Position numbers and translations under genes: made by a program. DNA of 64,000 nucleotides from an uncultured Pirellulaceae bacterium (GTDB taxonomy: Bacteria; Planctomycetota; Planctomycetia; Pirellulales; Pirellulaceae), in the NCBI GenBank assembly GCA_937929805.1, contig CALFUT010000028.1, forward strand, positions 61,023-125,022, read 5' to 3'. Under the pieces are notes generated by a model. It saw only the letters and a list, made by a program, of their open reading frames with translations, was not told the DNA's origin and ran no database searches. Within the stretch, counting starts at the first letter, position 1; each line of letters starts with the position of its first letter. Below, in pieces: positions 1-9,334 of this stretch.

Positions 1-96
1 AACGGATAAAGCTGCGAAAGAAGTGATGGCACGTCGTTTCATCTTTTGGAACCAATGATTGAAATCGAGAAAAAAATTGTAAGGCATTCAAGCCAC

Positions 97-126
97 AAAA
101 AAGCGGTGCGACTGTTCGGTCGCACC
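97..126 (-). terminator. Rho-independent terminator of the DUF1559 gene
   Basis: Perfect 8-bp stem GGTGCGAC/GTCGCACC (105-112 with 119-126) with a 6-nt loop. Read on the minus strand it is followed by GC and then six T. It lies about 60 bases past the stop of the minus-strand DUF1559 gene. Confidence 0.85.
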
Positions 127-184
127 GTCGAATGGTTTTGTTAAGCAAAGAGCAGATTGCAAACGAGAACCAACAAGTTTTGGT

Positions 185-1243
185 TTAGAATTCTACGTTG
201 ACCTCTCCGCCATTGCGAGTGCCTGCAAACTCGTACGCGTCGGCACTGATAGAATCTGGCACAAACGTAACCGACCCATCAGCGCGGCCGAAGTTAGCAC
301 CGCCGGGGTGGCTGCTTGAAAATGGAACCCATTGCTGTTGGTCACGAGTGATTCCCGCACCTGAATCAACATACGCCGAGTTAAGGTTGTATCCAACGCG
401 ACCGTCCGTCGGCCCCAGCGAGGAGTTCAACCAATGGACTCGACGCGTCCCACACCATAAACCGGCACCGCGTGTAAACGACTGGCCACTCGGTGTTTCG
501 CCATCGGCACCATCGCGTTCGCCCACCAAGAACGTGTTGCTGGATCCATCAGTGATGTCGCCAAAGGTAACATCCGAGTTGTGGAATAAGATCCCGGGAA
601 ACTCGAAATCGAGTCTCAGATCGTCCGTTGCGATCGATTGTGTGGAACCGTCAATCGTGTACTCCGATGCGTTGTCAATTTCGCGCAGATCATGGGGTAG
701 TTTAGGACCTACAACACCAACGTAATTACTTTTTCCTGCGAAGTTTCCACCCTGTTCAAGCGAATCCATTCCTCCGCGTACTGTATTGATCTGCTCCAAT
801 GGGCAAGAAGGGCAAATGAAAACGGGCAGAGTTTGATTCTCGAGATAAACTCTTGGCGTGATTGAGGGATCAAATGATCGAGGGACGGTGAACGAATCAG
901 ACACACTCGATAGCTGATCAAAAATAGCATTTTGCTCCATGAATGGGAGGATGATCGTACTCCAGTTAAACCCTTTTCCTAGCAAGATCTGAGTATCGGT
1001 AACGCCGGGACCGGACGGCATTCCTTCAACGCCAGCTGGAAAGTGCTGGTTCGCGCTTTCGTAGTTGATCATTGCCAGAGACATCTGTCGCATCTGGTTT
1101 TGACACTGAGATCGACGTGCAGCTTCGCGAACTTGCTGGACAGCAGGAAGCAACATTCCAATCAGGATACCGATAATCGCGATCACGACTAGCAACTCGA
1201 CCAGCGTGAAACCTTTAACGCGATGAAACTGTTTTTTGGACAT
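185..1243 (-). CDS. DUF1559 domain prepilin-like protein
   Basis: A 352-aa protein of the DUF1559 family, which is greatly expanded in planctomycetes; the role is unknown, probably a pseudopilin-like surface or secreted protein. The N-terminus is a type IV prepilin signal: basic start MSKKQFHRVKG, cleavage expected between G11 and F12, E16 at the +5 position, then a hydrophobic helix. The body has family motifs ([14 protein letters not shown] after the helix) and the C-terminal H-x-G-G ... ADGSV signature. The open frame extends 45 codons upstream, but the ATG at 1243 fits the prepilin leader; no strong ribosome site precedes it. A clear terminator follows. The family assignment is firm; any function is inference. 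Confidence 0.93.
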   Translation of the reverse strand: MSKKQFHRVKGFTLVELLVVIAIIGILIGMLLPAVQQVREAARRSQCQNQMRQMSLAMINYESANQHFPAGVEGMPSGPGVTDTQILLGKGFNWSTIILPFMEQNAIFDQLSSVSDSFTVPRSFDPSITPRVYLENQTLPVFICPSCPLEQINTVRGGMDSLEQGGNFAGKSNYVGVVGPKLPHDLREIDNASEYTIDGSTQSIATDDLRLDFEFPGILFHNSDVTFGDITDGSSNTFLVGERDGADGETPSGQSFTRGAGLWCGTRRVHWLNSSLGPTDGRVGYNLNSAYVDSGAGITRDQQQWVPFSSSHPGGANFGRADGSVTFVPDSISADAYEFAGTRNGGEVNVEF

Positions 1244-1687
1244 GGGAAAAAGCCTTAGAAAGAATGATAAGGAGGGTACTCGAAAAATAATGAAACCGGT
1301 TGCAATGGAACGCAACCCGTAAGTAAGACCGCGTAATTGTAGCACCCGCAACGGAAAAGTCACACCGCAAAGGATCACATGTTTTGACTTAAGGTCTTTA
1401 GTGGTAGGGAAACTAACATTAGGAATGTGTCGAGGAATCTGTAGGGTTCTCGGCCGTGCTTACGGTCGAAGGTGATCAGATCTCCCGAAAATGTAGGTTG
1501 CGAAAGTTGTTTTCACCGGACATTTTGCCAATCGCAGGAAAATTGAAAGGTGCGAGAACGACAGAGTAAAACCATCGGTTCGTATGCGGCAACCCTCGTT
1601 CTCCCAGCAATTGAAACCAATGTCAAAACTAGCTTAGGTTGAATCCCCGCTTCGGTTAGCAGCTTGCGATGTGATGTTGAAGCGTCA
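1244..1687. other. Intergenic stretch, nothing recognised
   Basis: Lies upstream of the minus-strand DUF1559 gene and downstream of pyrF. It should hold the promoter of the DUF1559 gene, but I cannot point to a convincing -35/-10 pair. No RNA gene or repeat was seen. Confidence 0.4.
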
Positions 1688-2614
1688 TTACAGGTTGCCG
1701 GCCGATGTGTTCTCAGCGATTTGCCGATTCGTTTCGATCGTCGCCTGCTCAATCGCGGCTTGCCACGATCCGGCTCCCGCGAACTGATCACGCTCGTATG
1801 CGAATATGATTGCTCGCGAGCTGTTAATCACCGCTCCCAAACCGTTCTCGTCAAACGCTCCGGCGACGTCCGCCGCGGTGCCTCCTTGAGCCCCCAAGCC
1901 AGGAACCAAAAACAGCGTGTTGGGCATCAAGGACCGAAGCTCGGTCAACTGTTGCGGGTGGGTGGCTCCGATGACCGCGCCGACACTTCCGTAGCCGCTT
2001 TGCCCCAAGTCGGCTGCTGCGAGCGTTTGGACGTGATCGGCGACCATGGCGTACAACGGCTGCCCGTCAACTTTTTGTTCTTGAAAAGTCTTGCTACCCG
2101 GGTTCGAAGTCTTCACCAAGACGAACAATCCTGCCCCTCGCTCGGTCGCAATTTTAGTAAACGGCGTCAGGCTGTCGTCGCCAAGGTACGGATTGATCGT
2201 TAGCGAATCGCAGCCCCAAACGCTGGCGGGCTTGCGTCCCAAAAATGCGTCCGCATAAGCCGCTGCCGTTGATCCGATGTCACCTCGTTTCGCGTCCATG
2301 ATTACAATCAGTCCTGCTGCGTGAGCGTAGTCAACGACTTCCGCTAAAGCCAACATTCCAAGCGGCCCTAACTGTTCAAAGAATGCGGCCTGAGGTTTTA
2401 CGGCTGGCACGAGCGGTCCGACGACATCGATCACGCCCTTGCAGAACTCGGCCGTAATCCGAGCCCGGTCTTCTTGTGTTGTTTCGATCGACGATACGCT
2501 AACTTTCAGCGTCGCCGGCAGTTGGTCAAAACGAGGATCGAGCCCAACCACCAACGGAGATTTTGTTTGCTTGATCTTTTGATTCAGGCGATCGGCAAAG
2601 TGAGAAGATGACAT
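1688..2614 (-). CDS. pyrF: Orotidine 5'-phosphate decarboxylase, subfamily 2
   Basis: A 308-aa enzyme of the last step of UMP synthesis (OMP to UMP plus CO2), cytosolic. It shows the subfamily 2 pattern: VVGLDPRF near residue 22, and the catalytic DAKRGD at 107-112 followed by IGSTAAAYA. The C-terminal phosphate-binding region contains PGLGAQGG, then INSSRAIIFAY. The ATG at 2614 gives the normal N-terminus (MSSSHFADRL); the frame stays open 24 codons further up but adds nothing family-like. It sits 78 bases downstream of tcdA on the same strand, so the two may be cotranscribed. No anomalies. Confidence 0.95.
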   Translation of the reverse strand: MSSSHFADRLNQKIKQTKSPLVVGLDPRFDQLPATLKVSVSSIETTQEDRARITAEFCKGVIDVVGPLVPAVKPQAAFFEQLGPLGMLALAEVVDYAHAAGLIVIMDAKRGDIGSTAAAYADAFLGRKPASVWGCDSLTINPYLGDDSLTPFTKIATERGAGLFVLVKTSNPGSKTFQEQKVDGQPLYAMVADHVQTLAAADLGQSGYGSVGAVIGATHPQQLTELRSLMPNTLFLVPGLGAQGGTAADVAGAFDENGLGAVINSSRAIIFAYERDQFAGAGSWQAAIEQATIETNRQIAENTSAGNL

Positions 2615-2692
2615 GAAGGATTTACTTATTTGTATTGTGGGGTTTGAATGATTGTGTGCCAACGTTGAACAAGTTTCGGCGACCAAGCAATG

Positions 2693-3658
2693 TTAGTTTT
2701 CCGTGATTCCTCGTACCACCACCGACGTTGCAGCCATCCCAAACGCAGCGGTGACAAAACCCGCCGTGCCATAAATGATTCGGCGTTTCTCGCACGCGTG
2801 AGGCGAATCTTCGGCATGAGGGCAGATGCAACGAAAACCATCCGCGTCCCAGTCGGGTGTTTCAGGTTGCCGGATCTCTTCTTCAGAAAACACGACCGGC
2901 AGTCCGACGGTTTGGGAAGCATCAAAGCCACGCCGGGTCAGTTCTTTTCGCAGCACCCGAGCCAACGGGTCGTGCTTCGTTTGGCTCACGTCGGCCACTC
3001 GAACTTGTGTTGGATCAAGCCGAGCACCCGAACCGGTCACGCTCACGATCGGGATCCCTTGTTTGAGGCAAGTTGTGACTAGATGCAGCTTGGCCGTCAC
3101 ATTATCGATGGCATCGATCACAAAGTCCGGCCGGGGTGCCAGCAATGCGGCTGAATTTTCAAGATCGTAGAATGCTTGGACGGGATCAACCTGCGCGTCC
3201 GGGTTGATTGCCTTGATGCGGGCGGCCATTAGGTTGGCTTTTGACTGCCCGACCGTCCCCGGGAACGCTTGAAGTTGCCGGTTAACATTCGTTGCGCACA
3301 CGTCGTCGAAGTCGACCAAAGTCAGGCGACCGATCGCAGAACGAGCCAGCGCTTCGGCGGCATAACTGCCGACTCCCCCCAGTCCAAAAACGGTGACATG
3401 AGCCTCCATGAGTTTTCGCAGCCCCGTGTCTCCGACCAGACGCAGCAGTCGATCCCAGCGTCTCGGAATACGTGGGCCAAGCGAGTTCGCATCGCCCTGC
3501 CCTGCCGATCCGTTTTCGGCCAAGCGTTCTTCAAGATTTGCGTCATCCCATGGCCGCTGCCGCCTTCGCTCGCGCGGCAGCGATGTTTCGGGCGTCGCGT
3601 CGTGAGGCGAGCAACACTCGGACGCCTCGTTGGCACAGTCTGTATCGATTTCGTTCAT
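2693..3658 (-). CDS. tcdA: tRNA threonylcarbamoyladenosine dehydratase (TcdA/CsdL, ThiF family)
   Basis: A 321-aa E1-like adenylating enzyme. TcdA uses ATP to cyclise t6A37 to ct6A in ANN-decoding tRNAs. The nucleotide-binding GLGGVG is at 92-97, with VDFDDV and NVNRQ (115-128) as in ThiF/TcdA, then FVIDAIDN. The C-terminal part has the cysteines expected near CICPHAE and ends in a hydrophobic helix (GTAGFVTAAFGMAATSVV). About 65 N-terminal residues before RWDRLLRLVG are low-complexity and charged, longer than in E. coli TcdA, so the true start may be further in. The gene is followed directly by pyrF. Confidence 0.9.
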   Translation of the reverse strand: MNEIDTDCANEASECCSPHDATPETSLPRERRRQRPWDDANLEERLAENGSAGQGDANSLGPRIPRRWDRLLRLVGDTGLRKLMEAHVTVFGLGGVGSYAAEALARSAIGRLTLVDFDDVCATNVNRQLQAFPGTVGQSKANLMAARIKAINPDAQVDPVQAFYDLENSAALLAPRPDFVIDAIDNVTAKLHLVTTCLKQGIPIVSVTGSGARLDPTQVRVADVSQTKHDPLARVLRKELTRRGFDASQTVGLPVVFSEEEIRQPETPDWDADGFRCICPHAEDSPHACEKRRIIYGTAGFVTAAFGMAATSVVVRGITEN

Positions 3659-3714
3659 GGCATTAATTTAGCAAGTCGACAGCCAAACGCAGTGCCACGT
3701 CTCATGAACCACCG

Positions 3715-3743
3715 TTGAACTGGCCGCATGAATGACGTAAAAT
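3715..3743 (+). promoter_or_regulatory. Sigma-70 type promoter of tRNA-Pro
   Basis: TTGAAC (3715-3720) and TAAAAT (3738-3743) are separated by exactly 17 bases and end 14 bases before the first base of the tRNA. Both hexamers are close to the consensus. This is the clearest housekeeping promoter in the window. Confidence 0.8.
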
Positions 3744-3757
3744 CGGTGCAGAGATTA

Positions 3758-3831
3758 CGGGCTGTAGCGTAGTCTGGTAGCGCGCTACACTGGGGGTGTA
3801 GAGGTCGCTGGTTCAAATCCAGTCAGCCCGA
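3758..3831 (+). tRNA. tRNA-Pro (anticodon GGG)
   Basis: A complete 74-base cloverleaf. The acceptor arms CGGGCTG and CAGCCCG pair perfectly, the discriminator is A, and no CCA is encoded. The D arm contains TGGTAGCG. The anticodon stem is CTACA/TGTAG with loop CTGGGGG, giving anticodon GGG. The T arm is GCTGG-TTCAAAT-CCAGT. It reads CCC and CCT proline codons. It has its own promoter and terminator, so it is a single-gene transcript. Confidence 0.97.
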
Positions 3832-3837
3832 CTGATG

Positions 3838-3880
3838 AAAGCTCCGGGAAAGCAATGTTTCCTCGGGGCTTTTCTTTTTG
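3838..3880 (+). terminator. Rho-independent terminator of tRNA-Pro
   Basis: Arms starting AAAGCTCCGGGAAA (3838) and TTTCCTCGGGGCTTT pair almost completely (one G-U, one bulge) around a six-base loop, followed by TTCTTTTTG. It starts seven bases after the tRNA ends. The rest of the gap up to 4208 holds nothing recognisable. Confidence 0.85.
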
Positions 3881-4208
3881 TTCTAACTCTTCTGCTTCAA
3901 TTACCTTGGCGTCAAGTTCGCTGGCAGTTTTTTAAATTTCCCGCTCACAGCAGGAGTCCGGGAGCATATTGGGGAGCACGCGAGTGGGCGAAACGGTTGG
4001 GCCACCGTTGGCTTGTCGCAACTCGTATTGAATCAGAGAAAACTCAGCCGTTTTCCGGTAGCGTCGCCGCCTCCTTGAAAAAAAATCGTGGCATGAGGAG
4101 GCGACAGCTTGCGAATTTTTACGTCAATTTTCCTGCAACAAGCCAATCTGCTAGGAAAACTCGGCTCAAAAAGTGGATTCTGGGCGGAAACTAAATTACA
4201 ACGGAGTC

Positions 4209-5090
4209 ATGTCTGTAATTGCCACTCAAACGATTTGCCCGATTTGCTCGGCCGCTGCCAGTCATGCTTGGAGTAAATCCGGTTACGACTTGATGGAATG
4301 CACATCGTGTTCGCATCTGTTTTGCGAGTGTGGTCAAGCCAGTGATTACGTCCAGACGACTTACTCGGACGCGTATTTCCAGAATGGCGGTGGTGGATAC
4401 GACGATTACTTGGAACATCAGGATATTCTTTTCGCGCAGGGTAAAAAGTACGCAGCGCGTCTGGGAGGTCATGTCCAACCCGGTCGAGTGCTGGATGTCG
4501 GCGCGGCCGCGGGGTTCTTGCTCAAAGGTTTTGTTGACGGGGGCTGGGATGGTGTTGGCATTGAGCCAAACCCGGCCATGGCCCGCCACGCGAATGAATT
4601 TCCGGGAGTCCACGTTCATACGGGCACGCTAGAGGAAGCCAGCTATTTGAAACCAAAGTCTTTCGACGCTGCCACCTTCATTCAGGTGATTTCGCATTTG
4701 CGGAGACCAACGGATGGTTTGAATCGAATTCACCAGCTGCTTCGCGACGACGGTTTGTTACTAATTGAAACGTGGAACCGAGCCGGCTGGACGGCTCGCG
4801 CTTTGGGAAAGCACTGGCACCAATACAATCCGCCATCGGTGTTGCATTGGTATACGCCGAAGCACCTGACTTCAATTCTGAATCGATGTGGCTTTCAGGT
4901 GATTGATCGAGGACGTCCTACCAAATGGATCTCTGTTGGAAACGGAGCCTCTCTGTTGAGGCACTCGATGCGCGAATCAACCGTTGGTCGTATCGCGACC
5001 TCACCGCTTTCGCTGGTCCCCAAGTCATTGAAGGCGCCGTATTTTTTGGACGACGTGTTTTGGTTGATCGCCAAAAAAATTGATGCGTAG
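4209..5090 (+). CDS. Class I SAM-dependent methyltransferase with N-terminal zinc ribbon
   Basis: A 293-aa protein. The N-terminus has two cysteine pairs, C10-P-I-C13 and C31-T-S-C34, which look like a small zinc ribbon. The methyltransferase core follows, with SAM motif I VLDVGAAAG at about 94-102, an acidic residue in GVGIEPNP, and motif-IV-like FDAATFIQVISHLRRP. The C-terminal part (WHQYNPPSVLHWYTPKHL) is typical of methyltransferase type 11/23 proteins found in sugar or lipid modification loci. The ATG at 4209 has a GGAG five bases upstream; the in-frame ATG at 4173 lacks one. The substrate is unknown and the neighbours give no hint. Confidence 0.85.
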   Translation: MSVIATQTICPICSAAASHAWSKSGYDLMECTSCSHLFCECGQASDYVQTTYSDAYFQNGGGGYDDYLEHQDILFAQGKKYAARLGGHVQPGRVLDVGAAAGFLLKGFVDGGWDGVGIEPNPAMARHANEFPGVHVHTGTLEEASYLKPKSFDAATFIQVISHLRRPTDGLNRIHQLLRDDGLLLIETWNRAGWTARALGKHWHQYNPPSVLHWYTPKHLTSILNRCGFQVIDRGRPTKWISVGNGASLLRHSMRESTVGRIATSPLSLVPKSLKAPYFLDDVFWLIAKKIDA

Positions 5091-5878
5091 TTTGAGAGAG
5101 CTAAAGCAACGGTTTTGCTTTGAGAGCTTCTCGCTCACCTCAGTTTTTGACGTCAACTGCGAGTCACTTGCAGGCCGGTGCGCGAAATGCTCATGTCAAC
5201 GAAACGTGCTCGATCGGTGGAGGGATCGCTCTCTAACTGCTTCCTCAATTGCTCAGCGTGAGTCGCATCTTTTGCAATCAGGTACATGAAACAGCGCCGT
5301 GAGCCGAGCATCCGTTTCTGGCGCGATGCGGGTCTCTTTCCAATCAATCTTTCGGGAACCAAAACACCTGTTGGCGGATTGCTTCAGCGACTGAGTCAAT
5401 TCAACCGCCATGGCTCCTCGGAAACGATCCGAGTACCTGCACGGCGGGATTGCAGCTTCGTTTTTTCGCATCGGTCGTTTCGTCTAAAAATGTGAGCGCA
5501 CCGTTAAAATCGGACGGCTAGAGAGCTCACCGCACTTTGTCTCGACGGGAAAAGCCTTTCGGCGAGGATTGTTTGGAATTGGTAACCGCTTGCGTGAGGT
5601 TGCCGAGGTCGCTTCGCAGCCATGAGGGCTAAGCCGGGTTTTGATGAAACGAGGTTTGGAAGACGCTGCTCCGTCCGCTGGTGAGATAAACATGTGCCGA
5701 TTCGGTATAAACGATTACCGAAGCACTTCGAAGGGGCAGTTATATTGAGTTCTTTAAATTTCTTGAGTGGCGGTCGAGGAGGAAGTTGCTCGAGTATGCG
5801 TCTGATTAAATGAATCTGCGGCGAACGGGAGTTGGCGTTTCGTTTATTTGGGCAGGTGGCCATCAACAGGAGCGGACT
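5091..5878. other. 788-base gap without a convincing gene
   Basis: No frame here has family-like sequence. The best short candidate is a 44-codon minus-strand frame starting near 5287 (MYLIAKDATHAEQL...), without a ribosome site; I do not call it. The last part must contain the promoter of the DUF3179 gene. Confidence 0.4.
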
Positions 5879-7336
5879 ATGTTTTCATCTGTGAGAAAAA
5901 CGATTGCGGCGGTCATCGGTGCGAGCTGTTTCTCGTTGATTGTCTGTGCGTTTTGTGCCGGCTGGTTTTCCACGCAATTGGATAAGGGTGATGCCACGTG
6001 GGCGGCGACGGTCGATGGAGGAGGCGTTCAGAAAGCATCAACGGTGGTTGGAGGTGAAGCTACAAAGCAATTGGTGGATGTGGCATTGTTCCTAAGAATG
6101 CTGAACACGGGTTCGCAACGGTTTCAGTTGGGCATCAACGAGCTTGATCGGAAGTGGGATGTTTCGTACGTGCCGATCATGCTGGAGTCGATAAGATTTT
6201 TGCCGCCTCGACAACGTGTTGCAATGATTGAGTTGATGCAGTCAAAAACCGGCCAAAAACATGGCGTCGATATCGATCAGTGGTATGAGTGGCTTTGGAG
6301 CCAGCAGTATGAACCTCATCCGCAGTACGGACAGTTCAAGGCGTCATTTTATCAGCGGCTGGACCCGCGGTTCGCCGAGTATTTTCAAGACACGGACAAC
6401 GCTACGATTCGATTAGATGAAATTCGTTGGGGCGGTGTCGTGCGAGACGGAATTCCACCGCTGAAGAATCCGAAGATGCTTCGCGCGGCGGATGCAAAAT
6501 ATCTTGGTGACAAAGATGTCGTTTTTGGGATTGAGCTAAACGGCGACGCGAGATGTTACCCGAAGCGAATTTTGGCTTGGCATGAAATGTTTAAAGACAC
6601 GATTGGCGGCGAGTCCGTGTGTGGCGTCTACTGAACGCTTTGCGGGGCGCTGATAGTTTATCAGACAGAATTTAACGGACGGCATCACGAACTTGGTACC
6701 AGCGGGTTTCTCTATCGATCCAACAAGGTCATGTACGATCATGCAACGAAGTCGTGCTGGTCGACGCTTCATGGCGAACCCGTTGTGGGGCCATTGGTTG
6801 GAAAAGGGATCAAATTGAATCGGCGATACGTCGTGACGTCGACTTGGGGGGAGTGGAAGAAACGTCACCCGGATACGAAGGTGCTTTCCTTGGAGACAGG
6901 GCACCGCCGCGACTATGGCGAGGGCGTTGCGTATCATGACTACTTCGCGACCGACAAGTTAATGTTCACCGTGCCGAAATTGGACGATCGGTTGAAGAAC
7001 AAGGACGAAGTATTGGCTTTGCGCGATGAGAAGGAACAGCTTGCCATTGCGATCAAGTGGATGGCGAAGCAGCGGGTTCATCACGATCAGTTGGGCGAAG
7101 TGAAGATAGTCGTGCTTGGCGATGATGACGGCACCAGTCGTGCCTACGCGGCGGACGATGTCAAATTTGCATCCTGGAATGGAACGGACACCGCGACTGA
7201 TGCCGCTGGTAGGAAGTGGCGTGTGTTAGAGGATCGACTGGTGGCGGGCGATCGGTCTCTCCAGCGAATGCCTTCGCACAACGTGTTCTGGTTTGGGTGG
7301 GTGTCTCAGTTCCCGGATACTCGGCTGGTCAAATAA
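5879..7336 (+). CDS. DUF3179 protein with in-frame TGA, probable selenoprotein (Sec252)
   Basis: 485 residues if the TGA at 6632-6634 is read through. The ATG at 5879 follows AGGAG; residues 8-28 form a membrane anchor or signal. From about residue 200 the sequence is typical DUF3179: ELNGDARCYPKRILAWHEMF, DTIGG, GTSGFLYRSN, MYDHATKSCWS, GPLVGKG, and W-G-E-W-x5-HPDTKVLSL. Family members carry the motif VTYCPLCG. Here it reads GVY-TGA-TLCG, so the TGA falls exactly on the first Cys of CxxC and would give U-T-L-C. Frame and homology continue unbroken for 234 codons after it. A SECIS-like hairpin lies just downstream. The family's role is unknown; a redox-active pair is an inference. The alternative is a recent Cys-to-stop mutation. 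Confidence 0.8.
6635..6664 (+). promoter_or_regulatory. Candidate bacterial SECIS element
   Basis: Directly after the in-frame TGA. CTGATA (6650-6655) and TATCAG (6659-6664) form a perfect 6-bp stem closing a GTT loop. The first loop base is G, and 21 bases separate the TGA from the loop. These values fit the published bacterial SECIS model (loop of 3-14 nt with G in the first two positions, 16-37 nt from UGA). It has not been tested by folding software. Confidence 0.65.
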
Positions 7337-7789
7337 GCAAGAGTGCTCACGGTTAACCACCTCCACCCGCGCGGATTCTCTGATGTTGCTTGCTCGATAT
7401 CGGAGCAGCGCTGCAATCTAAGTCGGCTTGACGCGACGACAACTCAAAAAGGTTTGCCTGCCTCAAATTTTTTTTCAGAGTTGGCAACGGACAAAACGAT
7501 CCCCCGGTTGGGGTGGGTTGCGTGTTTTATCGATATTTGGGTTGTTAATTGGACCTAAGCGATGGTCACGGGTGCAATTCGTGCAACGCGAAAGTGACGC
7601 TTTTCGATTGCGGAATAGCCGCGTTGGACGTTGGTTTTTAACGGTCAGAATAGTGAGCGACGTTGGCTCGGGGTTTGCTACAGTGGAGGTTGCAGTTTGG
7701 ACGAATGACCGCTTTGTCGGGCGCTCCGTTGGCGGGTCACTCAGTTCTGTGGCTAGAAAGTATCCTCCTTCCGTGAAATCCGAAGCCTT
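7337..7789. other. Intergenic stretch, nothing recognised
   Basis: 453 bases before the ATP-grasp gene. Open frames running through it lack family-like sequence. It should contain the promoter of the following five-gene run. No repeat or RNA gene was seen. Confidence 0.4.
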
Positions 7790-9334
7790 ATGGATTATTC
7801 AGCGTATTCGCCACTGCCGGGCTGTTATGACGAAACATTTGCTGCCACGGGTGAGCCACGGCCGATTTGTGCTCCGTTTTCGGATCGTTTGAAAGAATTT
7901 TCGGACGAGGAGTTGCTGAAGTGCCAAAGTGGTGCCGAGTTGCTGCTGCAAAACCTCGGCATCACGTTCACGGTTTACGGGCACGACGAAGGCACAGAGA
8001 AAATTTGGCCTTTCGATTTGCTTCCTCGAATCGTAGACGGCCAGCAATGGATTCAAATTGAAAAAGGACTCAAGCAGCGCGTCCAAGCTTTGAATCTTTT
8101 CATTGACGATTTGTACAACGATCAAAAGATCATTCGAGACGGGATTGTTCCTGCGGACTTGGTGCTTGGCTCGAAAACCTACCGCAAGCAGATGGTGGGC
8201 TTCCATCCGCCAGAGAAAGCTTGGTGTCATATCTCGGGCGTGGATTTGATTCGAGGTGGCGACGGCGAATTTTACGTACTGGAAGATAACCTCCGGTGTC
8301 CGTCGGGGGTCTCGTACGTTTTGGAAAATCGTGAGGTGCTTAAACGGACGCTTGCCAGTTTGTTCAACGGGATGGATGTCATTCCGGTGGATGACTACCC
8401 CGAGCGATTGTTGGATACGCTGCTGGCGTGTGCACCGGCGGGAGTTGAGTCTCCGACGGCGGTCCTATTGACGCCCGGAATTTATAACTCGGCCTATTTC
8501 GAGCACACGTTTCTGGCTCAAAAAATGGGGATCGAGCTCGTGCAGGGATCGGACCTCGTGATCATGGATGACCACGTCTTCATGAGTACGACGCGGGGTT
8601 TGAAACAAGTTGACGTGATCTACCGCCGGATTGATGACGACTTTCTGGACCCGCAGCACTTCAACCCAGATTCGGTTTTGGGCGTTGCTGGCTTGATGGA
8701 TGTTTATCGCGCTGGAAACGTGACGATCGCGAACGCTCCGGGGACTGGCGTGGCGGACGACAAAGCGGTTTACGCGTACGTTCCTCAGATTATCAAATAC
8801 TACTTGGGTGAAGATTCAGAGCTGGCGAACGTGCCAACGTTTTTGTGCTCTGACGATCAGCAGCGTCAGCACGTGTTGGAGAACCTTGACCAATTGGTGG
8901 TCAAACCGGTCAATGAATCGGGTGGTTACGGAATCGTGATGGGGCCTCAGGCTTCGAAAGCCGAGTTGCAAGAAGCGGCCGATCTCATTCGCGCAAACCC
9001 TCGAAACTATATCGCTCAGCCGATGCTACAACTTTCCACGGTGCCGACGATTTCGGGTGACAAGCTTTGCCCGCGGCATGTGGATCTGCGTCCATTTGTG
9101 CTTCATGGTCGGGACACCTATGTGCTGCCGGGAGGTTTGACTCGCGTGGCTTTGCGTGAAGGGTCGATGATTGTCAATTCGTCTCAAGGGGGCGGCAGCA
9201 AGGACACGTGGGTGTTGCGGGCTCCCAGTCAAATGAACGCGCCTCATTCAAATTCGGCAAGTGAATCGGCTTCACACACTAAGACTGAATCGGCTGCCAA
9301 CAGCAAGTCAGGATCGGCGGTGAACCATGCTTAG
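7790..9334 (+). CDS. Circularly permuted type 2 ATP-grasp protein
   Basis: A 514-aa protein of the COG2308-type circularly permuted ATP-grasp family (DUF404/DUF407), proposed to ligate amino acids or peptides; no member has a settled substrate to my knowledge. Diagnostic stretches are the early IKQR-like [86 protein letters not shown], and the end [13 protein letters not shown]...[12 protein letters not shown]. The last 40 residues are a Ser/Ala-rich tail. The stop overlaps the start of the alpha-E gene by 8 bases, implying translational coupling. It is the first gene of the run. Confidence 0.92.
   Translation: MDYSAYSPLPGCYDETFAATGEPRPICAPFSDRLKEFSDEELLKCQSGAELLLQNLGITFTVYGHDEGTEKIWPFDLLPRIVDGQQWIQIEKGLKQRVQALNLFIDDLYNDQKIIRDGIVPADLVLGSKTYRKQMVGFHPPEKAWCHISGVDLIRGGDGEFYVLEDNLRCPSGVSYVLENREVLKRTLASLFNGMDVIPVDDYPERLLDTLLACAPAGVESPTAVLLTPGIYNSAYFEHTFLAQKMGIELVQGSDLVIMDDHVFMSTTRGLKQVDVIYRRIDDDFLDPQHFNPDSVLGVAGLMDVYRAGNVTIANAPGTGVADDKAVYAYVPQIIKYYLGEDSELANVPTFLCSDDQQRQHVLENLDQLVVKPVNESGGYGIVMGPQASKAELQEAADLIRANPRNYIAQPMLQLSTVPTISGDKLCPRHVDLRPFVLHGRDTYVLPGGLTRVALREGSMIVNSSQGGGSKDTWVLRAPSQMNAPHSNSASESASHTKTESAANSKSGSAVNHA

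Noticed and set aside
6632..6634. Frameshift or two separate genes at the DUF3179 locus
   Set aside because: Upstream and downstream parts are in the same frame and form one continuous domain; the first good start after the TGA would cut the domain in half and has no ribosome site.
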